A stretch of 64,000 nucleotides of DNA from positions 641,606,806 to 641,670,805 of the forward strand of contig NC_057863.1 of NCBI RefSeq assembly GCF_019393635.1, given 5' to 3'. The notes under the pieces are model-generated. The model saw only the letters and a program-made list of their open reading frames with translations. It searched no databases and was not told the origin of the DNA. The position numbers were made by a program, and so were the translations under genes. Origin of the DNA: Dromiciops gliroides. Lineage: Eukaryota > Chordata > Mammalia > Microbiotheria > Microbiotheriidae. The first letter of the stretch is position 1. Each line of letters begins with the position of its first letter. Shown one piece after another: positions 11,600-37,674 of this stretch.

Positions 11600-11859
11600 T
11601 GTCCATGTGTGAACCCGGGTGTCAGACTGCAGGGCGTTTGCTCCACCCTTCGTCGAAGGAATGGGGGCGAGGGGGTCGAGGCGTGGATTGGGGAAGAGTC
11701 TGTAAGGAGTCACAGGGCAGAAGGAAGCCTCCGCAGAAGCCTCTGGGAAATGGAGTCTTGGGGTAGTAACCGACCCCGAGAGCTTCCCGCCTGGAGGATT
11801 CTGGGAATTGTAGTCCCGCAGTCTTTCCTGCGCAGGCGTAGTTGCTTACAGGCCTGAAG
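11600..11859 (+). promoter_or_regulatory. CpG-rich promoter of the KRAB zinc-finger gene
   Basis: CpG density rises sharply here. The string ATTCTGGGAATTGTAGT (11798-11814) is the ZNF143/THAP11 element in inverse orientation (ACTACAATTCCCAGAAT). A weaker copy, TCTGGGAAATGGAGTC, sits at 11742-11757. TGCGCAGGCG (11829-11838) fits NRF1. No TATA box is evident, as expected for a broad housekeeping-type promoter. The first splice donor (AAG|GTGAGC) follows at 11860. The factor assignments are by motif only. Confidence 0.75.
11800..11859 (+). other. Probable non-coding exon 1 of the KRAB zinc-finger gene
   Basis: The exon end is placed at 11859 by a strong donor, CCTGAAG|GTGAGCTCC. The 5' end is a guess, set at the ZNF143-like motif, since the transcription start cannot be read from sequence. 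Confidence 0.5.
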
Positions 11860-11898
11860 GTGAGCTCCTTGTGGGAGCGCGTAAGACTGTGGCGCAGG

Positions 11899-11950
11899 GC
11901 GTGCGCGTCTGTGTGCGCGTGCGCGTGCGCGTGCGTATGTGCGCGTGCTG
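11899..11950 (+). repeat. Alternating purine-pyrimidine (GCGTGT)n tract
   Basis: About 50 bases of GTGCGCGT/GCGTGC repeats start 40 bases past the first splice donor. Alternating GC/GT sequence is the classic Z-DNA-forming type. Confidence 0.85.
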
Positions 11951-12234
11951 GCGCGTGGTGAAAAGGGCGGGGGGTGGTGACGCGGGGGTGGGGGTGGAAT
12001 TGTCCCTGTGGGAGTTTGTGGCCAGGTGCGTTTGTGCCTGTCTCTGTGTGTGCACTCAGTGTGGGTGTGGCCAGCTGAGTGTGAATGCATAAGTGTGTGT
12101 GCACGCGCATGGAAAGCCAGAAGGGTGTGAGTGTGTCCCTGCGTGGGCGCCCCCCCCAACCACGACCTGGTGGTCAGAGGGGGCTCCCTCCTCCAGGTGC
12201 CCCTCCCTGCCCCGACCTTGTGTCTGTGCGGCTG

Positions 12235-12500
12235 TCTCTCCCTTCCTCTCCGTCCCCCTCCCCTTTCTCTCCTCTTCTTCCTCCTCTCTCTCTCTCTCTC
12301 TCTCTCTCCCTCCCTCCCTCCCTCTCATGTGCCTCTTTCATTCTCTTCCTCTGTCCTCTTTCTCCCTCCCTCCCTCTCTTTCTGTCTATATCTCTTCTTT
12401 TCCTCCTTTCTTCCCTTTTTCTCTCCCTCTCTGTCTCTCTCTTATTCTCTTTCCCTCTCGATGTCTCCTCTCTTTCTTTTTTCTCCCCCTCCCCCTTCCT
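12235..12500 (+). repeat. Pyrimidine-rich low-complexity tract with (CT)n
   Basis: An almost pure C/T strand containing (CT)n at 12284-12307 and CCCT repeats. The overlapping long ORFs (Leu/Ser/Pro-rich) are composition artefacts. Confidence 0.9.
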
Positions 12501-12873
12501 TGTTGCTTGCAGCCATCAGAGGGGCCACCTGACTGACCCCTGACCCCATGGTCAGAACAGATTCAAACCCATTGAATCGAGTCTTGTGGTTTCTCTGGAA
12601 ATTCCCAGTGGCTGCACCTGGAGCCCTCCATATTGACCAGATCTACCACCACCACCCCTGTCCTCCCTCTCTGGATTTTAGGTTGTTATGCAAAACAGCT
12701 TACATAACAGCTTCTCCAGGCTGTGCCTCCCGGGAGATTCCCTCCTGTTTGAAGTTATTTAAAGTACCCCAGTCTTCTGGACCTGCTGGGCATTCCTATA
12801 CTCTCATGCTGTACTGTGTACCTCGATTAAAGAAAGACCTTTGTTTCTACTTTGGCAGTCCTCTTTATTTCAG

Positions 12874-12994
12874 GTTGACCCATCCAAGGGGATTCCTGAG
12901 GACTCTCCAGGTGGAGCCCAGAGCAGAGCAGTGTTTGTCCATTTTACCTGGGAAGGTGGGGGACTTTTATGAAGCCACAACGTCCAGAGCCCAA
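12874..12994 (+). other. Probable 5'UTR exon 2 of the KRAB zinc-finger gene
   Basis: A good acceptor (TCTTTATTTCAG|GTTGACC) and a consensus donor (GCCCAA|GTAAGT) bound a 121-bp segment with the look of a KRAB zinc-finger leader exon (CCAAGGGGATTCCTGAGGAC). It sits between the CpG promoter and the start-codon exon. It contains no ATG continuous with the coding frame. Confidence 0.65.
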
Positions 12995-13588
12995 GTAAGT
13001 AGGCCGTGACCCTGCAATATTTGAACCATCTGCCTGAAAAGAAAAGTGAGACCACAGGAAAAATTGGAGTGAGGGGTGGGAGGAAAGGGATAAGAATCTC
13101 CACCACTAAGCTCCTCTCCCGGAGTGTTCTCTTATCACCCCTTTGGAAGCCCATCCTTCTACCAGCTCTTGCCATCCTAGCCTTCATTAAGTGACCTGTG
13201 ACTGAAGCGCTTCATGTGTCTGTCCCATTTGGGATTTTCTTTGGTCTTTATCTGGAGCCTGGAGGGAAGGCGCTTCTACAAAAACCAAAAAACCCCAGAG
13301 ACATAGAAGGTTTTTGGTAATATGTGCCAGGCACCAGCAGTGTGTGCACAGAGCTACTCATTCAACCTCTGTGTACTGAATCCCAGGCCCCACCTCTGTC
13401 CCTGGGAGCCTGCTATGATCACAAGGTCGGAATGGAGGCCCCCACCAAAGCCCCTGGGACTGGATCGAAAAGGGGTCATCCCTAACTCTGTACGTGTGTC
13501 TCTTGCCTTCTTTCTTCTCTCTTAGTTCTGTCTTCTAAAGACTCTGCCCTTTCTCCAAGAGGGAAGATTAGAGAAAGAGGATGAGGGA

Positions 13589-28558
<14,970 letters not shown>

Positions 28559-28805
28559 AAGAAAGCAAAGTTGAACTTAGATTTTTCAATTTGTTAAATT
28601 CCCAAGAGTCCAGATGACATTTTTGTCAGCAGCTATGACACTGGGATGTGAGTAGGGAAAAAAGGGTTGAGGGTGGGGGGAGAGCCTTTTACTTTAGCAG
28701 TCTCCAAGGGTGGTAAACTCATACAGGTTCAAGTAGGTTGTACCCTAGTCTGAGAATAGGAATAATACCCCCTAATTTATGAATCCACTTTAAAAGATAG
28801 AAACC

Positions 28806-28960
28806 TGGGGGCAGCTAGGTGGCACAGTGGATAAAGTGCTGGCCCTGGATTCAGGAGGAGCTGAGTTCAAATTCAGCCTCAAACACTTGACACTTACTAG
28901 CTGTGTAACCCTGGGCAAGTCACTTAACTCCCACTGCCCTGCAAAAAAAAAAAAAAAAAG
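28806..28960 (+). repeat. WSINE1-type SINE
   Basis: Full-length with an A-tail of 17. Target duplication AGAAACCT. It lies in the probable 3'UTR of the KRAB zinc-finger gene. Confidence 0.92.
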
Positions 28961-28969
28961 AAACCTTTT

Positions 28970-29260
28970 TTCCTTCAAAATAAATTTTTAATTTAATTTT
29001 CCCATTAATAAAAATCCATCTTCTCATCTCTTCATTGAAAAAGAAAGAAAAACAAGCCCTTGTTTTTCTTTAATAAATATGTATAGGCAAACAAAACAAA
29101 TTCCTGCATTGGTTTGTGTCCAAAAAAAAAAATGGGTTTTGTGCCCTGAATCCATCACTTCTCAAGTCAGGAAATGGATAATATGCTTCATCATGAGGTC
29201 TCTGGAGTTGTAGTTGATCCCAAAATAACTTAGACTTGAATACTAAACAATGCAATAAAA
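28970..29260 (-). repeat. Old L1 3'-end fragment
   Basis: AATAAATATGTATAGGCAAACAAA...CCTGCATTGG, and later CTTCATCATGAGGTCTCTGGAG, recur diverged at 38316-38690, in the order seen in marsupial L1 3' ends. Confidence 0.6.
29254..29259 (+). promoter_or_regulatory. Candidate poly(A) signal of the KRAB zinc-finger gene
   Basis: AATAAA about 0.7 kb past the stop codon, inside the L1-derived segment. It is one of several candidates, and only transcript data can choose among them. Confidence 0.3.
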
Positions 29261-29264
29261 CTTA

Positions 29265-29940
29265 AAGGTAACCTTTTGGAACAAAGGAAGGGAAAAAAAG
29301 TATAGATGATTCTTTTTACTTTCATTAGATTTAGATCTCTTCCCAACATGTCTAACCTTAACCCTTTTTTGTGGTTTAAGGGTTGTTTTTTTCTTAGCCT
29401 TGTTCCAAGTTTAACCTTTCCATACCCAAGTAGCCTTTATTTTGAGGTGTTAGGTCAGTGCCTCCCCCCACCCCACCCCCCGCCGTTTTCACCCCTGCTG
29501 GGTATTTCTGAGCTAGCCCTACATTATGACATGGGCATGTGATCTCCTTACTTTCCCATCTAATTCTTACTCTTCTAGCTTGGAGTTTTGGTGCTTTTCT
29601 CTCTCCCTCTGGCCTGCAATAGTGTATGATCCAAAGTCCAAACAAAATGATTCCTAGTCAAAGGGGGCATGGTGTCTCCCAATGCTCCTAATCACAGATG
29701 AAATTGTGCATAGCTTTCAAAATGCTTGCTGCCCCCAACCACATCTCTACCTCCTGAATTCTCCCTGTGACTTATTGGGCAGTGACTACTAAATGACCAT
29801 AATCTCGTAAGAGTGGAAATCACAAGTCATTCCGAAGTATAATAGAAAGAAGCCTCTTGGGTCTAGTGGAGGTAGCAACATAATTCCTGAGATGGTTTAT
29901 GTGTAACACATGATGTAGAAGATGTCATTAAGGACATGTG
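29265..29940. other. Intergenic stretch, nothing recognised
   Basis: Unique-looking sequence with a C-rich patch at 29463-29483. No gene. Confidence 0.5.
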
Positions 29941-29942
29941 TG

Positions 29943-30096
29943 GGGGCAGCTAGATGGCGCAGTGGATAGAGCACTGGCCCTGGAGTCAGGAGGTCCTGAG
30001 TTCAAATCCGGCCTCAGACACTTAACACTTACTAGCTGTGTGACCCTGGACAAATCACTTAACCCCAATTGCCTCGTCAAAAAAAAAAAAAAAAAA
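29943..30096 (+). repeat. WSINE1-type SINE
   Basis: Full-length with a long A-tail; ACATGTGTG flanks both ends. Confidence 0.92.
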
Positions 30097-30099
30097 GAA

Positions 30100-31205
30100 C
30101 ATGTGTGATGAGATTGGAGGTGAGCTGGTAATGGAGTGAGAATAAGAAACAATAGATACACAACTTGTGTGCTGCATTGGCACCCGAAAGATGCTAAAAG
30201 GACTAGAGAAAATCCTCCAGTGAACCAGCTGAGTTGCCAGTGAAGGATTTACAGATGGATGGTTCAGAATCACTCAAGACAAGGAAGTCTGAAGGAGGGA
30301 CCAACCACAGAATGCCTTGGTGAAAGAAACACTTTCAACCATGAAGTTATGGCTCGAATTTAAACCCTAGTGTCCATTCCATGCTTCTCTCCCATAGGTC
30401 TGGACATATAGAAAATACAGGGGTATTTGAAAATTAGCAAAGTAAAATATGAGACCATCTCCAATCTGAAGAACAAACGCTGGGAGAGCAGAGAAGTGAA
30501 CGGATGGACTTCAGGGATGGAATGTGGTTGGGAAAAACCTACAAGGCCTGTAGCACAGGAAAATGAAGTTACAGCAATGGAAGTTAAAGACAGCCCATTC
30601 CCCAAGGAAATCCAGACCTTTGGGCCATGGGACCAGTGGGATCTAGGAAATGTTTTTTTATCAACCTAGTTGTCAACCTAGATGACTTTCTACTTGTTAC
30701 ACTGTACATTTACACTGTACAGGGTTGCAGAGCCAACCCTGTAAATGCTGATAATTCTTCCAGTATGTTTTCCTTGCTTGTAAGTGAAGTAGTACACCAG
30801 TTAGAGTGAAGCTGAAGGAATTGGAAATGTTTTATCACAAATTAAATACCCTTAACACCAAATACAGTTGTTAGTAAGCAGTGCTTACCTACATCTTGGC
30901 TTTTCTTTCTGCCTTGAGAAGAACCTTTAATTTTCTGACATTTGTGGGTTGCAAGTCCCCACCTACTTCGTGGGTACCCTCTCCACTGCCTCTGAGACAG
31001 ATGGTTCCACTAATAGAAAGATAGCCTCAGTGAGCAGCCTGAACTCATGAGAACCTGGAAGGTGAGAATGGTTTCCTACATTGAGGCATGAAAACATACA
31101 TGTGCCTTAAAGATGTCACTTATTGAAAAATGTTTCTGATTCTCTCAAACTCATGCCTTCTGCTCACCCAAGAGCTCCATTGACATAATACCATTCCCTT
31201 CCCCA
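30100..31205. other. Intergenic stretch, nothing recognised
   Basis: TACACTGTACA is a short palindrome-like repeat near 30700-30722. No ORF with family similarity; possibly unclassified old repeats. Confidence 0.45.
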
Positions 31206-31207
31206 CC

Positions 31208-31362
31208 TTTTTTTTTTTTTTTTTTTGCGGGGCAACTGGAGTTAAGTGACTTGCCCAGGGTCACACAGTTAATAAGTGTCAAGTGTCTGAGGCCAGATTT
31301 GAACTCAGGTCCTCCTGAATCCAGGGCTGGTGCTTTATCCACTGCAGCGCCACCTAGCTGCC
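31208..31362 (-). repeat. WSINE1-type SINE
   Basis: Inverted full-length copy, 19-T tail; target duplication CCCCACCTTTT. Confidence 0.92.
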
Positions 31363-31369
31363 CCTGCCC

Positions 31370-32553
31370 CACCTTTTTATACAAACTGATTTGCACCTCT
31401 GCTTTTTCCTATGCTTAGTCTTGCTGCACTGCCATACCAATGACTGATGCTTACCCATGTGACAAATGAAATTTTCAAAAGACATAATTTCTGGATAATT
31501 AACTAATACTAGAGTATTATTAATAAAAGGAATGGTCATTTGACCATCTCTCTCAGACCAAAGATGAATCATAGTGGTAGGCTCCCAGTTTATATGCCCT
31601 TGGAAGAGTGGGTGTTCCTGAGGGTGGCAATCAGTTCTGATTGGTTAACAATTAATGAGGGAGAATGAATATTCTAATGAGGGACTGGGCATGTGACCTT
31701 GATCATTTACTTCTAAATCACCCCCAGTCTTGGGGAAATTTAGACAAAGGATCTATATCTCCCCACCCAAGCCTGAGTAGAACACAGTGGGCCAGAGTTT
31801 CAAAACCTTACATTAAATTCTTGGTAAGGTTGGGCAGGGTAGCAATACCTAGATTGAGGAGACTGTTAATCCTATATACTAACATTGGTCCTGTCCTTCA
31901 GAGGCTGAGTCTTGAGATGAGGACTTTAGATAAAGGGGGGAAACTCCCCAAATCATTGGTTACTAGTAATCATTTCTCTCCCCTGGAAGACTGAGAAACA
32001 GTTCATACTAACTTATAAGACCTGTAATGAGTGGTCAAAGATACCTGTAAATTAAAAGTGAGCAGAGAGCCATAGAGCCTGGGGGAGACAGACCTGGGAG
32101 GGGCTAGTGCTAGGAAACTACAGATATACCCTAAATTGACCTGACTTTGCCCTTAATCCATTCTCCATTGCTCAGTCTGCCGGCCTACTGATTTGATGGT
32201 GGCCCCTCGTCTCCATGAGCATTTACATACCCTCTCCCTTCTCTCTCTTCTGCTGTGCTGTGTACACAGGTCCAGGCCTAGGCCTACACACCCTGGAACC
32301 TTATCCAGCCATGGAGCTTGCAAGAAGGCAGGAAGACGTGAAGGCACCAGGGCTGTCTCCAGCACCTAGTGAGATGGGAAGGATATGAGCCTCAAGAAAG
32401 AAGCAGGGATCTGCATTTTCATACCTCTTGAATTAGGAAAGGGATACAGGATCCCTTCCAGCCTCAGATCATGGTACCTGGAGAGGCCCTTGGGAATTAG
32501 AATGATGCCCATTGCCATGTAGAAATGGTAATTTACCCTCTGGCTATTAAGAG
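31370..32553. other. Intergenic stretch, nothing recognised
   Basis: The part around 31490-31700 (AATTAACTAATACTAG..., CTGATTGGTTAACAATTAATG) could be a decayed LTR, but no ends or target duplication are visible. The rest looks unique. Confidence 0.4.
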
Positions 32554-32563
32554 AGAGTGTGTG

Positions 32564-33572
32564 AAACAGAAGCAATGCATCCAAAATTAGAAGGGAGGCA
32601 GAAAGCTGGGAAACAATTTTTGAGGCCAGTACTTCTGATAAAGGCCTCATCTCTAAAATATAAAGGGAACTAAATCAAATTTATAAGAATCCAAGTCATT
32701 CCCCAATGGAGAAATGGTCAAAAGATATGAACAGGCAGTTTTCTGATGAAGAAACCAAAGCTATCTATTCCCATATGAAAAAATGCTCTAAATCTCTAAT
32801 GATTAGAGAGATGCAAATTAAAACAACTCTGAGGTACCACCTGACACCTATCAGATTGGCTAAAATGACAAAAAAGGAAAATAATAAATGTTGGAGAAGC
32901 TGTGGGAAAATTGGAACACTAATGCATTGTTGGTGGAGCTGTGAACTGATCCAACCATACTGGAGAGCAATTTGGAATTATGCCCAAAGGGCGATAAAGC
33001 TGTCCATGCCCTTTGACCCAGCAATACCACTTTTGGGTCTTTTCCCCAAAGAAACCATGGAAAGGGGAAAGGGACCCACATGTACAAAAATATTTATAGC
33101 TGCTCTTTATGTGGTGGCAAGGAATTGGAAGTTGAGGGGATGCCCATCCATTGGGGAATGGCTGGGGAATGATTGTGGTATATGAATACAATAGAATACT
33201 ATTGTGCTGTAAGAAACAATGAGCAGGAGGAGTTCAGAGAAACCTGGAGGGTCTTGCATGGGCTGATGATGAGTGAGATGAGCAGAACCAGAAGAACATT
33301 GTACACAGTATCATCAACACTGAGTGTTGATCTACTGTGATGGACTATATTCTTCTCAACAATGCAATGGTACAGAAGAGTTCCAGGGAATTCATGATAG
33401 AATAGGATCTCCAAATCCAAGAAAAAAAAAAAGAACTGGAGTATAGATGCTGAATGAACTATACTATTTCTTTTGGTTTTGGTGCTGTTGTTTTTTCTAT
33501 TTTGAGGTTTTTCATCATTGCTCTGATTTTTCTCTTATAAAATGACCAATACAGAAATAGGATTAATGGTAT

Positions 33573-33614
<42 letters not shown>

Positions 33615-33767
33615 CTATATCAGATTACCTGCTGCCTAGGGGAGGGGGAGGGAGGGGAGGGAGGGAGAAAAATCTGAAATTGGAAAGCCTGTATAAACAA
33701 AAGTTGAGAACTATCTTTACATGTAACGGGAAAAAAATAAAATACTTTATTAATTTAAAAAAAAAAA
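32564..33767 (+). mobile_element. 5'-truncated L1, ORF2 C-terminus and 3'UTR
   Basis: About 1.2 kb: the last roughly 240 codons of ORF2 (from NASKIRREAE-type sequence to the end), a 3'UTR with TTGAGAACTATCTTTACATG, and AATAAA plus a poly-A. The C-terminal Cys motif C-x3-C-x7-H-x4-C is intact ([18 protein letters not shown]). The frame has small breaks, for example a stop after 33185. The endonuclease and RT domains are missing, so it is inactive. Target duplication AGAGTGTGTG is at 32554-32563 and 33768-33777. A (TA)n run lies in its 3'UTR at 33579-33611. Confidence 0.95.
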
Positions 33768-33777
33768 AGAGTGTGTG

Positions 33778-33943
33778 GGGGCAGCTAGATGGCGCAGTGG
33801 ATAGAGCACCAGCCTTGGATTCAGGAGGACCTGAGTTCAAATCCGGCCTCAGACATTTAACACTTACTAGCTGTGTGACCCTGGGCAAGTCACTTAACCC
33901 CAATTGCCTCACGCACACACACAAAAACAAAAACAAAAAAAAG
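33778..33943 (+). repeat. WSINE1-type SINE adjoining the L1 tail
   Basis: Full-length copy starting directly after the L1's 3' target duplication. Its own tail (ACACAAAAAC...AAAA) is followed by a third AGAGTGTGTG copy at 33944-33953. Confidence 0.93.
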
Positions 33944-33954
33944 AGAGTGTGTGT

Positions 33955-34448
33955 GTGTACCCATATGTGTGGTGGTGGTAAAAGAGCAGTCCAAGCCTTC
34001 TGACCGGAATGACTGATGCTTACCTGGGACCTTCCTACAGTGGCATTTCCCTGTTCCCCAGGTTGGAACAGCTTCAGGCAAAACCACGAAGAAGCTACAG
34101 CAAACCAGGGGAAAAGGAATGGTACATCCTCTTCCAACATCTTCCAGCCGTGCCTGCCTCCTTCTTTCCTAGTTCTCCCTGCTTTGTTCTTCTCACACCG
34201 AGACTGCATTAACTTTTCCCCAGCAGGGCCTAATTTAGCCTGCACAGTTCTAAGATGCTGACTCCTGAGAGCTCCCTACCTAGCAGCTTGTCATAAAGAC
34301 CCCCCCCCAGTGGAATTACTCCACAGTTCAGCATCTTTAGAGCACTTCCTCTCCAGAGTGCACCTAATTCTCAATATTCCTCTCTTGCTGAGTAGTTGGA
34401 CAATTTTCTGACTAGATCCCTGCTGAGCATCAGAAGCTTCTTCCTAAT
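33955..34448. other. Intergenic stretch, nothing recognised
   Basis: No repeat of the local families and no recognisable coding segment. Confidence 0.45.
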
Positions 34449-34449
34449 G

Positions 34450-34598
34450 ACTTTTTTTTTTTGCAGGGCAGTTGGGGTTAAGTGACTTGCCCAGGGTCAC
34501 ACAGCTAGTAAGTGTTAAGTGTCTGAGGTCGGATTTGAACTCAGGTCCTCCTGAATCCGGGGCCAGTGCTCTATCCACTGCGCCACCTAGCTGCCCCC
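34450..34598 (-). repeat. WSINE1-type SINE
   Basis: Inverted; target duplication TCCTAATGACTTTTT at both ends. Confidence 0.93.
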
Positions 34599-34599
34599 C

Positions 34600-35450
34600 G
34601 CCTCCTAATGACTTTTTAAAGGGGGGGGAGGTAACTTTTTTTTCAAGTTTGTACACTGACTTTATTATTCTGATTCGCTCCTGGGGAAGATGAATGTATA
34701 CAGCAGGGTACACTGGGGTTGGGGGAGAGCATGGCCCCTTCTTGCCTCTGCTTTTCTCCTCCCCCTCACCTAGTGTGTTCCTTTAGCCCTTGTGCCTTCT
34801 GATCTCCAATTCCTGTCCTTTGTTGTGCTATCCACCAGCCCAAGCTTGTTAGCGAGGGTGAGTAAGGCTTGGACCTTAGGGAAGAGCTTCAAATCACACT
34901 GACCATTCCTCTCCTTTTCTATATGTTTGGATAAATAGTGCAATATCTTGGCACTAGTTACCCCCAAACGGTCAAGCTGGAAGGGGAGTCTCAGTGACCA
35001 CTCAAGAAATAGTTTTCTCTTCCACATCGCAGGGGTTAGGGGCACAGTGCCCCCACCATCTAGAAAATCTGTGTAAAAACTTTTTGCCCTCCCTTTGTAC
35101 CAGAGAAGAAGCCTAAATTATTATGGTATTAAATGATAAAATATGTTAATATTATACAATACTATACATATATTTTGTGCATTTCTGAGTATCTGAACCT
35201 TTTCTCTGTCATCTGCTGGCCTTTATGTGTAGTCTGTGGCTTCCACAAAACTTCCCCAAAATTCCCATTTAATTTTGTATGTGGACCCACTATATTGAAA
35301 CCTCCATGGGGAAAGTGGTGATGTGGAAGGGATAACTATCTCCCATAGGGTCCACCTTGGGTAACCAGTGCTATTTCATATCCATTATAGACTCAAACTG
35401 TCCTCTCCTCTCTTTCTTTTACTACTTCTACTTGTTAAAAGTTGCAGGAC
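34600..35450. other. Intergenic stretch, nothing recognised
   Basis: Minus-strand ORF 34770-35045 shows no recognisable family. No gene called. Confidence 0.45.
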
Positions 35451-35451
35451 G

Positions 35452-35600
35452 GGGGCATCTAGGTGGCACAATGGATAGAGCACTGGCCCTGGATTCAGGA
35501 GGACCTGAGTTTAAATCTGGCCTTGGACACTTGACACTTACTAGCTGTGTGACCCTGGCCAAGTCACTTAACCCTCATTGCGCTGCAAAAACAAAAAAAG
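35452..35600 (+). repeat. WSINE1-type SINE
   Basis: Full-length; target duplication AAAGTTGCAGGAC. Confidence 0.93.
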
Positions 35601-35799
35601 TTGCAGGACAGACTTCTTTATATAGCCTGGTCATCATTGGATTTGCTATGAATTCGATGGTGAAGGACTGAGTATTGGACTTTCATCTCCTCCCACCTCT
35701 CCCTGCTCAGTCCCCAGCATCTGCCCCTTTCATTCCTTCCTTTTCTTCCTATCCCCTAAGGATTTTTGTACCTCCTGGCCCCCTCCCTGCTCTTCCATT

Positions 35800-35955
35800 T
35801 CTTTTTTTCTTTCTTTTTTTTGCAGGGCAATGAGTTTAAGCGACTTGCCCAGGGTCACACAGCTAGTAAGTGTCAAGTGTCTGAGGCCAGATTTGAACTC
35901 AGGTCCTCCTGAATCCAGGGCCGGTGCTTTATCCACTGCACCACCTAGCTGCCCC
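35800..35955 (-). repeat. WSINE1-type SINE
   Basis: Inverted; target duplication CTCTTCCATT on both sides. Confidence 0.93.
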
Positions 35956-35959
35956 CTTC

Positions 35960-36675
35960 TCTTCCATTCTCCATTGGGATTAAGCAAGGGAGTGGAGAAC
36001 GGAACATGAAAGGGAAAAGTAGACATTTTTCAAATCTACTGTCATGATCCACTTGTTCCCTTGCTCACAAGTGAAAAAGCATTTCCTAGGGCCTAAAGGT
36101 TAAAGACCAAGCAGCCTGCAATGTATGCCCCCCCCCACCATCATCTCACTTCAACCTACCTTTCTAGCCCTATTTTTAAAGGTAAAGATATATTTTGTTT
36201 TGACACAATAGGCCCCTTTCCTAACAAATCCTGTTACAAAGTACACCCCCCCCCAAAAAAAAAAAAAAGCTTATCTAGGATCCATAGGAAGGTGACAGAT
36301 ATCCCAGGTCTGGGAGTATGGTATATCACTGGCCACCATTCTCGACTAGAATACTGTTGCCTTCATTTACAGTGTTATGGTGATGGTATTTTCTTGGCTC
36401 TGATTTGTCTTTTTGTGGTTACTCTTTTCGGTTTAATTTGACAGCGTCCCAGAGATACCGAGAATAATAATTGTCTTTGCTCTCATTTTGACATTTACCA
36501 GTTTTTGTTTTTTAGGAATTGATATCCTTTTCTCCATCATCTTCATTTCCAGATCTCTCTCCTCCCTCCCTCCCCCAGAAAGCCATCCTTTGTAATGGAG
36601 AATAAAAGAAGTGTTCTCTCTCTTTTCTGGTCTTCTTTCATCCCACGATGTCACTGGTTCTATTAGAAAACAAAG
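35960..36675. other. Intergenic stretch, nothing recognised
   Basis: Includes a C8-A14 run at 36246-36268. Otherwise unclassified. Confidence 0.45.
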
Positions 36676-36678
36676 GAC

Positions 36679-36838
36679 CAGGGCAGCTAGGTGGCACAGT
36701 GGATAAAAGCACCGGCCCTAGATTCAGGAGTACCTGAGTTCAAATCTGGCCTCAGACATTTAACACTTACTAACTGTGTGACCCTGGGCAAGTCACTTAA
36801 CCCTCATTGCCTTGCCAAAAAAAAAAAAAAAAAAAAAA
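36679..36838 (+). repeat. WSINE1-type SINE
   Basis: Full-length with an A-tail of about 20. Confidence 0.92.
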
Positions 36839-36904
36839 GAGTGATTCCTCTGGGCCTCTCCTATTTACTTGGCATCATCTAAATTGGATTAGAGTTATTT
36901 GTGT

Positions 36905-37020
36905 AGATATCTTCTCAGCCTGTTAGACTGAAAGCTTCCAGAGGGCAGGCAGCTTGTTTTTTGTCATCTCCACAGGGTCTTGCACATAGTAGGCTCTTAA
37001 TAAATATTTGTTGGCTTCAT
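36905..37020 (+). repeat. L2-type 3' end
   Basis: AGACTGAAAGCTTCCAGAGGGCAGG, TTGCACATAGTAGGCTC and TTAATAAATATTTGTTGG. Confidence 0.65.
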
Positions 37021-37450
37021 ACAGCATATGACATTCCTAAAGTAACAGTAACCTTAGATCTTAGGAGTGAGCCACTAAACTGCATTGATTTATAAATACC
37101 TCTCCTCTGATGTCTCAGCGGCTTGGAGATGACCTGGGCATTGGCATGTTACATTGGTGGAACCCAAAGTCGAGAAGGTCCTACTAAGCTGGCAAGTCCG
37201 GACCTGGAAACATCTCGAGTCTGCTCTCCAAGGACCAGCCTAAAGGCTTATCCTCTTGCATATATCTGTGTGAGGACAGCCATCTCCCAATCCTATGACA
37301 TTCTAAGAGGAGAACCTGATGAATATCACTTTGTTCTCTCCTGGTAATGATCTGGAGAGCTGTCAGACCAGACAGCTATTAATCTGTAAGGTTGCCAGAG
37401 CATTTCTCCAGAGAAAATGGGATAAGTTACTAAATAGGCTAATGAGACAG
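37021..37450. other. Intergenic stretch, nothing recognised
   Basis: No recognisable family. Confidence 0.45.
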
Positions 37451-37674
37451 CTTTGTTGTTTAGTCATTTCAGTCACGTCTGACTCTTTGTCAGACCCCTT
37501 TGGGGTTTTCTTGGCAGAGATACTAGAGTGGTTCACCATTTCTTTCTCCAGCTCATTTTACAGATGAGGAAACCAGGGCAAGCTGGGTGAAGTGACTTTC
37601 CCAGAGTCACACAGCTAGAAAATGTCTGAGGCTGGATTTGAACTCAGGTCTTCCTGGCTCCAGGCCTGTACTCT
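37451..37674 (-). repeat. SINE with RTE-like tail
   Basis: Inverted copy from TTGTTGTTTAGTCATTTCAG (RTE terminus) to the B-box region; the head is truncated at the junction with the next element. Confidence 0.8.

Noticed and set aside
11622-12543. Long overlapping ORFs on both strands in the CpG and CT-rich region
   Set aside because: His/Thr/Arg-rich or Leu/Ser/Pro-rich composition comes from GTGCGC and CT repeats; no frame is favoured over another.
32706-33185. A 159-codon ORF considered as a gene
   Set aside because: It is the C-terminal end of L1 ORF2, 5'-truncated with a target duplication.
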